NCBI RefSeq assembly: GCF_003130585.1
Contig: NZ_QFKX01000008.1
Location: 1-64,000 of the forward strand
Reading direction: 5' to 3'
Source of the DNA: Brachybacterium endophyticum
Lineage (GTDB): Bacteria; Actinomycetota; Actinomycetes; Actinomycetales; Dermabacteraceae
Length of the DNA stretch: 64,000 bases
Below, piece by piece: positions 27,618 to 36,938 of this stretch. Within the stretch, counting starts at the first letter, position 1. Each line of letters starts with the position of its first letter. Made by a program: the position numbers and the translations under genes. The notes beneath the pieces were generated by a model. The model saw nothing but the letters and a program-made list of their open reading frames with translations, was not told the DNA's origin and did no database searches.

Positions 27618-27623
27618 TAGACT
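27618..27623 (+). promoter_or_regulatory. -10 box of a probably leaderless transcript (DUF885 gene)
   Basis: TAGACT ends seven bases before the ATG at 27631, with no Shine-Dalgarno between them. Confidence 0.45.
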
Positions 27624-27630
27624 CGCGAGC

Positions 27631-29307
27631 ATGCCCGCATCCCCGAGCGCACAGCGCTCCCGCACCGCCCTGGACGCCGTCGCCGACGAGTACGTCGAGC
27701 GCGCCGTCGCCGCCGACCCCTTCCTCGCCACCGAGCTCGGCATCCCCGGCCACGAGTCCGAGGTGACCGACTACTCCCCCGCCGCCGTCGCCGAGCGCAC
27801 GGAGGACACCCGCCGCACCCTCGCCCGGCTCGAGGAGACGCCCGACGAGGACGCCGTGGACGCGGTCACCCGCGCCGCGATGCGCGAGCGCCTGGGGCTC
27901 GAGCTCGAGCTCGCCGAACAGCGCCTCGACGTCGCGGCCGTCAACAACCTCGCCTCGACCCTCCAGATCCGCGACGTCCTCGACCAGATGCCGGCGGAGA
28001 CCGCCGAGGACTGGGACGTCATCGCCGAACGCCTCACGAGGTTCCCGCAGGCCCTGTCCGGCTGGGCGGAGTCGCTGCGCGAGGCCGCTGACCGCGGCGT
28101 GGTCGCCTCCCGTCGCCAGCTCGAGCTCGGTGCGACCCAGGCCCGCGGCTATGCCGAGGACTTCTTCCCCGCCTTCGCGAGCGAGGCCGTGGGCGAGCAG
28201 TCCCGGCGCGATGCGGTCGCAGCGGCCGCCGAGGAGGCCGCCCGCGGGTACCGCGAGATCGCCGACGTCCTCGACTCGCTCCGGGAGCGGGCACCGCAGT
28301 CCGATGCCGTGGGCCGGGAGCGCTATGCGCTCGCCTCCCGCGTGTTCCTGGGCGAGGAGGTCGATCTCGAGGAGACCTATGCGTGGGGCATCGACGAGCT
28401 GCGCGGGATCATCGCCGAGCAGGAGACGGTGGCGCGCCGACTCAACACGCACTACGGCAACGACGGGGGCTCCTCGATCGAGGCTGCTCGTGCCTCCCTG
28501 GACGCCGACCCCGCGCGGATCCTGCACGGCACCGACGCCCTGCAGGAATGGATGCAGGGGCTCTCCGACACCGCGCTGCGCGAGCTGGCGGGCAGCCACT
28601 TCGAGATCCCTGAGCCGCTGCGGCGCCTCGAGTGCAGGATCGCCCGCACCGGTTCGGGCGGCATCTACTACACCGGACCGAGCGAGGACTTCACGCGACC
28701 CGGCCGGATGTGGTGGGACGTGCCGCCGGAGAACACCGAGTTCCGCACCTGGACCGAGACCACGACCGTCTACCACGAGGGCGTCCCCGGCCATCACCTG
28801 CAGGTGGGCACCCAGACCCTGCAGGCGAGCACGCTGAACCGCTGGCGTGCCCTGATGTGCTGGGTCTCCGGCCACGGCGAGGGCTGGGCGCTGTACGCCG
28901 AGAAGCTCATGGACTCCCTGGGCTACCTCGAGGACGACGGCGACCGCCTCGGCATGCTCGACTCCCAGCGCATGCGCGCCGGCCGCGTGGTCCTGGACAT
29001 CGGCCTGCACCTGCAGCTGCCGATGCCCACGGGTCTGCCGGGCGCGGACGGCGGCAGCTGGACGTACGAGACGGCCTGGGACTTCATGGCGCCGAACTGG
29101 GGTGCGAGCGAGGCCGAGCGCCGCTTCGAGCTGAACCGCTACACCGGCTGGCCCGGCCAGGCACCCTCCTACGCCGTGGGACGGCGCACCTGGGAGACGC
29201 TGCGCGGGGACCACGTCGCACCGGGCGAGGACCCGCGGGACTTCCACCGTCGCGCCCTCGAGCTGGGAAGCCTGCCGCTGTCCGTCCTGAAGGAGGCCCT
29301 CGCATGA
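27631..29307 (+). CDS. DUF885 family protein, putative zinc carboxypeptidase
   Basis: A 558-residue protein of the DUF885 family. The first 230 residues are helical and Ala/Glu-rich. The metal-site motif VYHEGVPGHHLQ near residue 378 resembles the HExxH region of M32-type carboxypeptidases, and GHGEGWALYAEKL follows. No signal peptide is present, so it should be cytoplasmic. Some family members are peptidases, but the substrate here is unknown. It overlaps the Maf gene by ATGA. Confidence 0.85.
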   Translation: MPASPSAQRSRTALDAVADEYVERAVAADPFLATELGIPGHESEVTDYSPAAVAERTEDTRRTLARLEETPDEDAVDAVTRAAMRERLGLELELAEQRLDVAAVNNLASTLQIRDVLDQMPAETAEDWDVIAERLTRFPQALSGWAESLREAADRGVVASRRQLELGATQARGYAEDFFPAFASEAVGEQSRRDAVAAAAEEAARGYREIADVLDSLRERAPQSDAVGRERYALASRVFLGEEVDLEETYAWGIDELRGIIAEQETVARRLNTHYGNDGGSSIEAARASLDADPARILHGTDALQEWMQGLSDTALRELAGSHFEIPEPLRRLECRIARTGSGGIYYTGPSEDFTRPGRMWWDVPPENTEFRTWTETTTVYHEGVPGHHLQVGTQTLQASTLNRWRALMCWVSGHGEGWALYAEKLMDSLGYLEDDGDRLGMLDSQRMRAGRVVLDIGLHLQLPMPTGLPGADGGSWTYETAWDFMAPNWGASEAERRFELNRYTGWPGQAPSYAVGRRTWETLRGDHVAPGEDPRDFHRRALELGSLPLSVLKEALA

Positions 29308-29999
29308 GCACCCCCACCGATCCGATCACGCCCGCCGAGGAGCACGACGAGGAGTCCCTGCCCCTGCTGCTGCTCGCCTCCGCCTCCGCCGGCAGGCGCA
29401 GCACCCTCGAGCGCGCCGGCATCGAGTTCGACCAGGCGGCGGCCGACCTCGACGAGGAGGGCATCCTCCGGGCGGCCCGTGAGGCCGCCGAGGGTGAGCT
29501 GGAGCCCACCGAGGCGGTGCTGTTGCTGGCCCGTGAGAAGGCCCACGCCGTCGCCGACGCCTCCGAGGGTGGATACGTGGTGCTCGGCTGCGACTCGATG
29601 CTCGAGCTGGACGGCGAGGTGATCGGCAAGCCGCACACGCCCCAACTCGCCCGGGAGCGCTGGCGGGCGCTGCGCGGACGCACCGCCGTCCTGCACAGCG
29701 GGCACTGGCTCGTGGACGACCGCGACAGCGAGGACGAGGGCACGGGCGCGACCATCGGCGCGACCGCGAGCACCGAGGTCGTCTTCGCAGATCTCTCCGA
29801 GGACGAGATCGACGCGTACGTGGGCACCGGCGAGCCCCTCGGGGTGGCGGGCGCCTTCACGATCGACGGGCTCGGCGGCCCGTTCATCACCTCGGTGACG
29901 GGCGACCCGCACGCCGTCGTGGGTCTCAGCCTGCCGCTGCTGCGCGAGCTGCTCGGCCAGATCGGCATCGGCATCCACGAGCTCTGGCAGGACGCCTGA
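29304..29999 (+). CDS. Maf-like nucleoside triphosphate pyrophosphatase
   Basis: A 231-residue Maf/Ham1-fold enzyme that hydrolyses non-canonical or pyrimidine nucleoside triphosphates to monophosphates. LLLASASAGRRSTLERAG matches the N-terminal substrate loop, although the common SPRR is changed to SAGRR. The metal-binding and catalytic stretch GCDSMLELDGEVIGKP and the C-terminal GVAGAFTIDGLGGPFI are kept. An acidic 20-residue lead precedes the fold. It is co-translated with the DUF885 gene. Confidence 0.9.
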   Translation: MSTPTDPITPAEEHDEESLPLLLLASASAGRRSTLERAGIEFDQAAADLDEEGILRAAREAAEGELEPTEAVLLLAREKAHAVADASEGGYVVLGCDSMLELDGEVIGKPHTPQLARERWRALRGRTAVLHSGHWLVDDRDSEDEGTGATIGATASTEVVFADLSEDEIDAYVGTGEPLGVAGAFTIDGLGGPFITSVTGDPHAVVGLSLPLLRELLGQIGIGIHELWQDA

Positions 30000-30097
30000 G
30001 CCGCACGATCGTGCGATCTCTCACCCCGCCGAGGCCGTCCACCTCGTGTCAGCGTGGCCTGCACGGTCGGGCTCTGCGGCGCGACGCGCGGGGCGGA

Positions 30098-30126
30098 TTC
30101 GACGCGCGCGCACGCTGAACTACACT
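30098..30126 (+). promoter_or_regulatory. Promoter of the biotin carboxylase gene
   Basis: A -35-like TTCGAC (30098-30103) and a -10-like TACACT (30121-30126) are separated by 17 bases. They lie 36 bases before the ATG at 30162, leaving room for a short leader with a GGAAGGA ribosome site. Confidence 0.55.
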
Positions 30127-30161
30127 CGGACCCGTTCATCTCCCCCGGAAGGACCCGCCCC

Positions 30162-31943
30162 ATGGCATCACGCAGCTCCCAGCACCGCCCCTTCGGATCG
30201 GTGCTCATCGCCAATCGCGGGGAGATCGCGGTGCGTGTGGCACGGGCGTGCAAGGACGCGGGACTGCGCTCGATCGCGGTCTACGCCGATCCCGATCGCG
30301 ACGCCCTGCACACCACGGTGGCCGACGAGGCCTACGCCCTGGGCGGCGAGACCGCGGCGAACTCGTACCTCGTGGTCGACAAGCTGCTGGACATCGCCGA
30401 GCGCTCGGGCGCCGAGGCGGTCCACCCCGGGTACGGCTTCCTCTCCGAGAACGCCGAGTTCGCCCAGGCCGTGATCGACGCGGGCCTGGTGTGGATCGGC
30501 CCGCCGCCCTCGGCGATCGAGTCCCTGGGCGACAAGGTCTCGGCCCGTCACATCGCCGAGCGCGCCGGCGCTCCGCTGGTCGCCGGTACGAAGGATCCGG
30601 TCGCCGGCAGCGACGAGGTCGTCGCCTTCGCCCGCGAGCACGGGCTGCCGATCGCCATCAAGGCGGCCTTCGGCGGTGGCGGCCGCGGCCTCAAGGTCGC
30701 CCGTGAGGAGTCCGAGGTCCGCGAGCTGTTCGATTCCGCCGTGCGCGAGGCGGTCGCCGCCTTCGGTCGCGGCGAGTGCTTCGTCGAGAAGTACCTCGAC
30801 TCCCCGCGCCACGTCGAGACGCAGTGCATCGCCGACATCCACGGCAACGTCCAGGTCGTCTCCACGCGCGACTGCTCCCTGCAGCGTCGCCACCAGAAGC
30901 TCGTCGAGGAGGCCCCCGCGCCCTTCCTCACCCGTGAGCAGAACGCCGAGCTGGTCGCGGCCTCGAAGTCGATCCTCTCGGAGGCCGGATACTACGGCGC
31001 CGGGACCTGCGAGTTTCTCGTCGGGACCGACGGCACGATCTCCTTCCTCGAGGTCAACACGCGCCTGCAGGTCGAGCACTGCGTGTCCGAGGAGGTCGCC
31101 GGGGTCGACCTGGTGCGCGAGCAGTTCCGCATCGCCGCCGGGGAGAAGATCTCCCAGGTCGACCCGATCCCGCGCGGCCACTCCTTCGAGTTCCGTCTGA
31201 ACGGTGAGGACGCCGGCCGCGGCTTCCTGCCCTCCCCCGGCCCCGTGAAGGTGTTCTCGGCGCCGTCCGGCCCGGGAGTGCGCGTGGACTCCGGCGTCCG
31301 CGCAGGGGACGAGATCTCCGGCTCCTTCGACTCGATGCTCGGCAAGCTGATCGTCACCGGCGCCACCCGCCAGGAGGCGCTCGAGCGCTCGCGTCGTGCG
31401 CTGGACGAGTTCCGCATCGAGGGCCTGCCCACGGTGCTGCCGTTCCACCGCAAGGTCGTCACCGACCCCGCCTTCGCCCCCGAGGACCCCTCGACCCCCT
31501 TCGAGGTCCACACCCGCTGGATCGAGACCGAGTTCGACAACGACATCCCGCCGGCCGCGCTGCCCTCCCCGCCGGAGGAGCCGGAGGGCCGCGAGTCCGT
31601 GGTGGTCGAGGTCGACGGCCGACGCGTCGAGGTCAGCCTGCCCGCCTCGCTGCGCGCTCCCCAGATGCCGGCGCGTCAGCGCCGCAAGGTCGGCCAGCGC
31701 AGCACCGAGGGCGCCGCAACCGCCGGCGGCGGCGCGGTGACGGCCCCGATGCAGGGCACGATCGTCAAGCTCATGGTGGAGAACGGCCAGAGCGTCGCCG
31801 ACGGCGACCTGGTGCTGGTCCTCGAGGCGATGAAGATGGAGCAGCCGATCACCGCGCACCGCTCGGGTGTCGTCTCGGGGCTCGACGCGGAGGTCGGCGC
31901 GACCGTCTCGGCCGGCGCCGTGCTCTGCCAGATCGAGGACTGA
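30162..31943 (+). CDS. accA3: Acyl-CoA carboxylase alpha subunit (biotin carboxylase plus BCCP)
   Basis: A 593-residue fused subunit. Residues 10-450 are biotin carboxylase: [17 protein letters not shown], the ATP-grasp glycine loop [25 protein letters not shown], and [12 protein letters not shown]. The C-terminal 80 residues are a biotin carrier domain with the biotinylated Lys in [11 protein letters not shown]. It makes carboxybiotin, which is handed to the beta subunit, presumably AccD encoded 3 kb upstream. GGAAGGA precedes the ATG. It is a single gene with its own promoter, and a large hairpin follows it. Confidence 0.93.
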   Translation: MASRSSQHRPFGSVLIANRGEIAVRVARACKDAGLRSIAVYADPDRDALHTTVADEAYALGGETAANSYLVVDKLLDIAERSGAEAVHPGYGFLSENAEFAQAVIDAGLVWIGPPPSAIESLGDKVSARHIAERAGAPLVAGTKDPVAGSDEVVAFAREHGLPIAIKAAFGGGGRGLKVAREESEVRELFDSAVREAVAAFGRGECFVEKYLDSPRHVETQCIADIHGNVQVVSTRDCSLQRRHQKLVEEAPAPFLTREQNAELVAASKSILSEAGYYGAGTCEFLVGTDGTISFLEVNTRLQVEHCVSEEVAGVDLVREQFRIAAGEKISQVDPIPRGHSFEFRLNGEDAGRGFLPSPGPVKVFSAPSGPGVRVDSGVRAGDEISGSFDSMLGKLIVTGATRQEALERSRRALDEFRIEGLPTVLPFHRKVVTDPAFAPEDPSTPFEVHTRWIETEFDNDIPPAALPSPPEEPEGRESVVVEVDGRRVEVSLPASLRAPQMPARQRRKVGQRSTEGAATAGGGAVTAPMQGTIVKLMVENGQSVADGDLVLVLEAMKMEQPITAHRSGVVSGLDAEVGATVSAGAVLCQIED

Positions 31944-31954
31944 GACCCACCGTC

Positions 31955-32006
31955 CCGCCGGGTCGGCTTCCCTGAGCGCCTGCTCCCCGGGAACGCCACC
32001 CGGCGG
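31955..32006. terminator. Possible shared terminator between convergent genes
   Basis: A nine-base stem (31955-31963 with 31998-32006) with a long, GC-rich loop lies between the convergent carboxylase and quinone-reductase genes. There is no T-run, which is usual in this group, so it is only a candidate. Confidence 0.35.
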
Positions 32007-32024
32007 AGCTGTGCTCGGGGGCTG

Positions 32025-33491
32025 CTACTCCTCCGCGGGCCTGCGGGCCGCCTCCGCGATCGACCCGGTCAACGAGGGGTACACGGTGAAGGCCGAGGCG
32101 AGGTCGTGGGCCGTCATCCTCTGGGCGACCGCGAGGGTGATGGGATGGATCAGCTCGCTCGCCCGCGGGGAGACCACGACGCCGCCCACCACGGTGCCCG
32201 ATCCCGGGCGCACCACGAGCTTCACGAAGCCGTGGGCGAGGCCCTGCATCTTCGCGCGGGGGTTGGTGGCCAGGGGCAGCATGTGCACCTCGCCGTCGGC
32301 GCCCTCGGCCAGCTCGCGCGCGCCGACCCCGACCATCGCGATCTCCGGGCTCGTGAACACGGCCGAGGAGACCTGCTGGTGGATCAGGGGACTGACGGCC
32401 TCTCCGAGCGCATGGGCCATCGCGATCCGTCCCTGCATCGCGGCGACTGAGGCCAGCGGGTGCACCCCCGTGCAGTCCCCCGCCGCATAGACCCCGCGCA
32501 ACGACGTCCGCGAGACCCGGTCGGTCTCGATGTGGCCGCTCGGACGCAGGCGCACGCCGGCCTCCTCGAGGCCCAGGTCGGCGGTCGCCGGGACCGCGCC
32601 GAGGGCCATCAGCACGTGGCTGCCGTGGATCTCCCGTCCGTCCTCGAGCATGACCACCACGCCCTCCTCGGCGCCCTCCCCGACCTGACGGGCCGCGGCG
32701 GCGCGGCTGCGCGACCACACGGAGATGCCGCGGCGGGCGAAGGCGTCCTCGAGCACCTCCGCCGCGTCCTCGTCGCTGCCCGGCAGCACTCGTTCGCGGG
32801 AGGACACCAGGGTGACCTCGCTGCCCAGCGCGCGGTAGGCGCTCGCGAACTCGGCCCCGGTGACCCCGGAGCCGACCACGATCAGATGCGAGGGCAGCTC
32901 CGCGAGGTCGTACAGCTGGGTCCAGGAGAGGATCCGCCGGCCGTCGGGCCTCCCCTCGGGCAGTTCCCGTGGGCGCGCGCCGACGGCGAGCAGCACGACG
33001 TCGGCGCGCAGGGTCTCCTGCTCACCGCCGCCCTCGGGGAGCAGCCTCACGTGGTCGGCGTCCAGCAGGTGGCCGCGGCCCTTGCGCACCTCCACACCGG
33101 CGGCGCGCAGCGAGGCGGTGACGTCGTGGGACTGGGCGTCGGCGAGGTCCCGCAGACGGGCGTTGACGCGCGCGAGGTCCACGGTCAGCGACTCCGCGAC
33201 GGGCTCGCCGGCGTCCTCGGCGTCGCGGATGCCGAGCCCGGCGGAGGCCCCCACCTGGTCGAGGACGTCGGCCGTCGCGATCAGGCTCTTGGAAGGGACC
33301 ACGTCGGTGAGCACGGCGGCCCCGCCGATGCCGTCGGCCTCGATCAGCGTGACGCGGGCGCCCTGGCGAGCGGCCGTCAGCGCGGCCTCGTACCCGCCGG
33401 GGCCGCCGCCGATGATCACCACCCGTGGCGCGTCCTCGTCGACCACGCGTCGCGACGGGTCCGGGGGCAGGGCGGTGCTCGGATCGGCCAT
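32025..33491 (-). CDS. LpdA-like NAD(P)H:quinone oxidoreductase (lipoamide-dehydrogenase relative without redox cysteines)
   Basis: A 488-residue flavoprotein of the pyridine nucleotide-disulphide family. The FAD motif VVIIGGGPGGYEAALTAA and the NAD motif VVGSGVTGAEFASAYRALG are intact, with YAAGDCTGV for flavin binding. The usual CxxxxC pair is absent: the equivalent segment reads GIGGAAVLTDVVPSKSLI. This matches mycobacterial LpdA (Rv3303c), reported as a quinone reductase. It should not act on lipoamide. It is divergent from the purine nucleoside phosphorylase gene with a 40-base gap. Confidence 0.88.
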   Translation of the reverse strand: MADPSTALPPDPSRRVVDEDAPRVVIIGGGPGGYEAALTAARQGARVTLIEADGIGGAAVLTDVVPSKSLIATADVLDQVGASAGLGIRDAEDAGEPVAESLTVDLARVNARLRDLADAQSHDVTASLRAAGVEVRKGRGHLLDADHVRLLPEGGGEQETLRADVVLLAVGARPRELPEGRPDGRRILSWTQLYDLAELPSHLIVVGSGVTGAEFASAYRALGSEVTLVSSRERVLPGSDEDAAEVLEDAFARRGISVWSRSRAAAARQVGEGAEEGVVVMLEDGREIHGSHVLMALGAVPATADLGLEEAGVRLRPSGHIETDRVSRTSLRGVYAAGDCTGVHPLASVAAMQGRIAMAHALGEAVSPLIHQQVSSAVFTSPEIAMVGVGARELAEGADGEVHMLPLATNPRAKMQGLAHGFVKLVVRPGSGTVVGGVVVSPRASELIHPITLAVAQRMTAHDLASAFTVYPSLTGSIAEAARRPAEE

Positions 33492-33497
33492 CGGTCC

Positions 33498-33503
33498 ATT
33501 GTG
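33498..33503 (-). promoter_or_regulatory. Possible -10 box of a leaderless lpdA-like transcript
   Basis: Minus-strand CACAAT ends six bases before the ATG at 33491. It matches TATAAT at four of six positions, so this is weaker than the facing box. Confidence 0.3.
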
Positions 33504-33518
33504 GCCCACGGACCGCCG

Positions 33519-33524
33519 TAGGCT
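33519..33524 (+). promoter_or_regulatory. -10 box of a probably leaderless purine nucleoside phosphorylase transcript
   Basis: TAGGCT ends seven bases before the ATG at 33532, with no ribosome site in between. Confidence 0.45.
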
Positions 33525-33531
33525 TGGCCGC

Positions 33532-34359
33532 ATGAGCGAACTCGACGTCGACCCCCACGCCGCCGCCCGCACGGCCGCCGAGAGGATCGCCGCCCTCAGC
33601 GGCATCGATCACCACGACATCGCCCTGGTCCTGGGCTCCGGGTGGGGAGGGGCCGCCGATCTGCTGGGCGAGACCGTCTGGGAGGCGCCCGCGACCGAGG
33701 TCCCCGGCTTCCGCGCCCCCGCTCTGGCGGGCCATGTCGGGACCCTGCGGTCGATCGCGATCGAGGGCACGGACACCCACGCCCTCGTGATCGGTGCGCG
33801 CACCCACTACTACGAGGGAGCCGGGGTGGAGGCCGTCGTGCACGGCGTGCGCACCGCCGCCGCGACGGGCGCGGGCACGATGGTGCTCACCAACGGCTGC
33901 GGCGGGATCGACGAGTCCTGGTCGCCCGGCACGCCCGTGCTGATCAGCGACCAGATCAACTTCACCGGGACGTCCCCGCTGCGCGGCGCCACCTTCGTGG
34001 ACGTCACCGATCTGTACACCCCGCGCCTGAGGGAGATCGCCCGCGAGGTCGATCCGGAGCTCGCCGAGGGCGTCTACATGCAGTTCCGCGGCCCCAGCTA
34101 CGAGACGCCTGCCGAGGTGCGCATGGCCCGGACGCTGGGCGCGACCCTGGTGGGCATGTCCACGGCCCTGGAGGCGATCGCCGCCCGCGAGGCGGGCATG
34201 GACGTCCTGGGGATCTCCCTGGTCACGAACCTCGCCGCGGGCATCAGTGCGACCCCGCTCAGCCACGAGGAGGTCGTCGAGGCGGGACGCGAGGCGGGCC
34301 CCCGCATCGCAGCCCTGCTGGCCCGCGTGGTCCGGAAGGTCGCCGAGGAGGCCGCATGA
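33532..34359 (+). CDS. punA: Purine nucleoside phosphorylase (trimeric PNP-I type)
   Basis: A 275-residue enzyme that splits purine (deoxy)nucleosides with phosphate into base and (deoxy)ribose-1-phosphate. It shows LVLGSGWGGAADL (phosphate loop), GARTHYYEGAGVEAVVHGVRTA, TNGCGGIDESW, the purine-site segment MQFRGPSYETPAEV, and LVTNLAAGIS with the conserved Asn. It overlaps the next gene by ATGA; that partner is a phosphohexomutase-family enzyme, which suggests that the pentose-1-phosphate product is isomerised next. Confidence 0.92.
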   Translation: MSELDVDPHAAARTAAERIAALSGIDHHDIALVLGSGWGGAADLLGETVWEAPATEVPGFRAPALAGHVGTLRSIAIEGTDTHALVIGARTHYYEGAGVEAVVHGVRTAAATGAGTMVLTNGCGGIDESWSPGTPVLISDQINFTGTSPLRGATFVDVTDLYTPRLREIAREVDPELAEGVYMQFRGPSYETPAEVRMARTLGATLVGMSTALEAIAAREAGMDVLGISLVTNLAAGISATPLSHEEVVEAGREAGPRIAALLARVVRKVAEEAA

Positions 34360-36089
34360 TCCCCGAGCAGCTGCGCGAGCAGGCCCGGGCCTGGATCGAG
34401 GACGACCCCGACGCCGCGACCCGCACGGCGCTGACGGGCCTGCTCGACCAGGCCGCCGGCTCCGGCCCCGAGGCCGAGGAGGCCGCGGCGGAGCTGGAGG
34501 ACGCCTTCGACGGCACGCTCGCCTTCGGCACCGCCGGACTGCGCGGGAGGATGGGGCCGGGATCGAACCGGATGAACCTGGCGGTCGTCTCCCGCGCCGC
34601 CCGCGGCCTGGCGGACTTCCTGCTCGGCGAGCTCGGGGGCGCAGGCACCGAGCAGGCGCCGCTGGTGGTGATCGGCCACGACGCCCGCCACAACTCCGCG
34701 GCCTTCGCTCTCGCCTCGGCGCAGATCATGACCGCCGCCGGCTGCCGGGTGGTCCTCACCGACGGCCACTGCCCCACCCCGCTGATCGCCTTCGCGACCC
34801 GCCACCTCGACGCCGACGCGGGCGTGGTCGTCACCGCCTCGCACAACCCGCCGGCCGACAACGGCTACAAGGTCTACCTGGGCGGTCGGGCGAGCGAGCC
34901 CGACGGCCGCGGTGTGCAGATCGTGCCGCCCTCGGATGCGCGGATCGCCGAGGCGATCGCGGCCGTCGGCCCCGTCCGGCAGATCCCCCGCAGCGAGGAC
35001 GGCTGGGAGCTGATGGATCCCGCCGTGCCCGAGGCCTACCTCGACGCGATCGGCGACGTCGTGCTGCCCGATGCCCCGCGCGAGGTGCGGATCGTCCACA
35101 CGGCGATGCACGGCGTGGGCGGGGCGACGGCGTTCGCGGCGCTGCACCGCAGCGGCTTCACCGACGTGCACGCGGTCGCCAAGCAGGCCGATCCGGATCC
35201 CGACTTCCCCACCGTCGCCTTCCCGAACCCCGAGGAGAAGGGGGCGATCGATCTCGCCCTCGAGCTCGCCCGCACCCTCGAGGCCGACGTGGTGATCGCC
35301 AACGATCCCGATGCCGACCGCTGCGCGGCCGCCGTGCACGACCCGCACCTGGGCGCCTGGCGGATGCTCAGCGGCGACGAGCTCGGCGTGCTGCTCGGGG
35401 CCCGACTGCTCCGCGCGCACGGCACCCGCGGCGTGTTCGCGAACTCCGTGGTCTCCTCGCGCTGGCTCTCCCGGATCGCCCGGGCCGAGGGCTGCCGGAG
35501 CGCGACCACCCTGACCGGCTTCAAGTGGATCGCGCGCACCCCGGGGATCGTGTTCGGCTACGAGGAGGCGATCGGTTACTGCGTGCTGCCCGACGTGGTG
35601 CGCGACAAGGACGGGCTGTCGACCGCCCTGCTGGTCGCCGAGCTCGCGGCCGACGCCAGGGCCCGCGGCCGCTCCCTCGTGGACGACCTCGACGACCTCG
35701 CGCGGGACACCGGCCTGTTCGCGACCTCCCAGCTGTCGATCCGGGTCCAGGACCTCGCCGACCGCGACGTGATGATGGCGCGCCTGCGCGAGCAGCCGCC
35801 GCTCTCCCTCGCGGACTCGGAGATCATCGAGGTGCAGGATCTCGCCGAGGGCTCGGTGGCGACCACCGGCCTCCCGCCCACGGACGGCGTGCTGCTCGCG
35901 ACGAGCGACGACGCCCGCGTGATCGTGCGTCCCTCGGGCACCGAGCCGAAGCTCAAGTGCTACATCGAGGTCCATGAGGACGTCGTCGCCGACGCGGACC
36001 GGGCGGCGCTCGGCGAGATCCGTCTCGAGGCCTCGGCACATCTGGAGCAGATCACCGAGGAGATGCGCGCAGCGCTCACCGGGGCGTGA
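34356..36089 (+). CDS. Phosphoglucomutase/phosphomannomutase family enzyme, possible phosphopentomutase
   Basis: A 577-residue alpha-D-phosphohexomutase. It has the entry motif FGTAGLRGRMGPGSNRMN, the phosphoserine loop TASHNPPADNGYKVYLGG, the metal loop ANDPDADRCAAAV, the sugar loop FGYEEAIGY and the phosphate site VRPSGTEPKLKCY. The length fits the PgcA-like group. It is fused by ATGA to the purine nucleoside phosphorylase, and no classical deoB lies in the window, so it may convert ribose-1-phosphate to ribose-5-phosphate. That use is inferred; glucose or mannose phosphates remain equally possible from sequence. Confidence 0.9.
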   Translation: MIPEQLREQARAWIEDDPDAATRTALTGLLDQAAGSGPEAEEAAAELEDAFDGTLAFGTAGLRGRMGPGSNRMNLAVVSRAARGLADFLLGELGGAGTEQAPLVVIGHDARHNSAAFALASAQIMTAAGCRVVLTDGHCPTPLIAFATRHLDADAGVVVTASHNPPADNGYKVYLGGRASEPDGRGVQIVPPSDARIAEAIAAVGPVRQIPRSEDGWELMDPAVPEAYLDAIGDVVLPDAPREVRIVHTAMHGVGGATAFAALHRSGFTDVHAVAKQADPDPDFPTVAFPNPEEKGAIDLALELARTLEADVVIANDPDADRCAAAVHDPHLGAWRMLSGDELGVLLGARLLRAHGTRGVFANSVVSSRWLSRIARAEGCRSATTLTGFKWIARTPGIVFGYEEAIGYCVLPDVVRDKDGLSTALLVAELAADARARGRSLVDDLDDLARDTGLFATSQLSIRVQDLADRDVMMARLREQPPLSLADSEIIEVQDLAEGSVATTGLPPTDGVLLATSDDARVIVRPSGTEPKLKCYIEVHEDVVADADRAALGEIRLEASAHLEQITEEMRAALTGA

Positions 36090-36116
36090 GCGCGGCACCC
36101 GGGGCGTCCCTCCGAC

Positions 36117-36794
36117 TCAGTCGCCGCGCCGACGGTTCCAGAGCTGATGGGTGCGGCCGCTGGGCAGCGTGACCGACCGGATGTCGAAGTCCTCGGCCGA
36201 GGGGATGCCGTCCTCGAGGAGGCGGGTGCCCACGCCGATCGTGACGGGCACGATCACGAGGTGCATGGTGTCGACGAGATCGGCCGCGAGGAACTCCCGC
36301 ACGGTGGTGGGCCCGCCACCGATCCGCACGTCCGCGCCCGGGGCCAGCTCGCGGGCGCGCCGCAGGGCTTCTTGCGGCGAGGCGTCGAGGAAGTGGAAGA
36401 CGGTGCCGTTGTCGAACGCGATCGGCTCGCGCTCGTGATGGGTGAGGACGATGACCGGTGTGCGGAACGGCGGCTCCTCGCCCCACCAGCCGCGCCAGCC
36501 GTCCTCCGTCCAGGGACCCGACTGGGGACCGAACTTCCGTCTGCCCATGATCTCGACGCCGATGCCCTGGTCGAACATGCTCGCCATCGCGCCGTCGAAG
36601 GTGATGTCCTCGATGTTGCCGATGCCATGGATGGCGCGGCCGTCGTGGCCACGGGTGAGGGCCATCGCTTCCCCGAAGGGCTCCTCGAGCGTCACGTAGG
36701 TGCCCGCGGCGAACCCGTCGAGCGAGACGAACATGCCTTGCACCCGGGTCTTCGAGGTGGCGCCGGGATCGTTGACGGCCGTGTCTGTGTTCAT
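36117..36794 (-). CDS. Dihydrofolate reductase family protein (RibD C-terminal fold)
   Basis: A 225-residue protein of the RibD_C/DHFR-like superfamily of NADPH-dependent reductases. It has GMFVSLDGFAAGTYV, IMGRRKFGPQSG, RTPVIVLTHH and VRIGGGPTTVREFLAADLVDTM (in part), typical of stand-alone family members. True folate reduction is not implied. The gene is convergent with the mutase gene and probably leaderless, with CATACT six bases before its ATG. The substrate is unknown. Confidence 0.85.
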   Translation of the reverse strand: MNTDTAVNDPGATSKTRVQGMFVSLDGFAAGTYVTLEEPFGEAMALTRGHDGRAIHGIGNIEDITFDGAMASMFDQGIGVEIMGRRKFGPQSGPWTEDGWRGWWGEEPPFRTPVIVLTHHEREPIAFDNGTVFHFLDASPQEALRRARELAPGADVRIGGGPTTVREFLAADLVDTMHLVIVPVTIGVGTRLLEDGIPSAEDFDIRSVTLPSGRTHQLWNRRRGD

Positions 36795-36800
36795 GGATCG

Positions 36801-36806
36801 AGTATG
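36801..36806 (-). promoter_or_regulatory. Possible -10 box of a leaderless transcript (DHFR-like gene)
   Basis: Minus-strand CATACT ends six bases before the ATG at 36794. No ribosome site is visible. Confidence 0.35.
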
Positions 36807-36938
36807 GGGCTGCCGGCTGGTCCGCGGATGCTCTTTCCTGCGGCTTGGCGCCCGTCCTGGGGCCTCGCACCATCAAGGGGCCGGATCCGCACCGGGCCCG
36901 TCCACTGCACGGGCCCACGCCTGGGGGTCCGATCCCGC

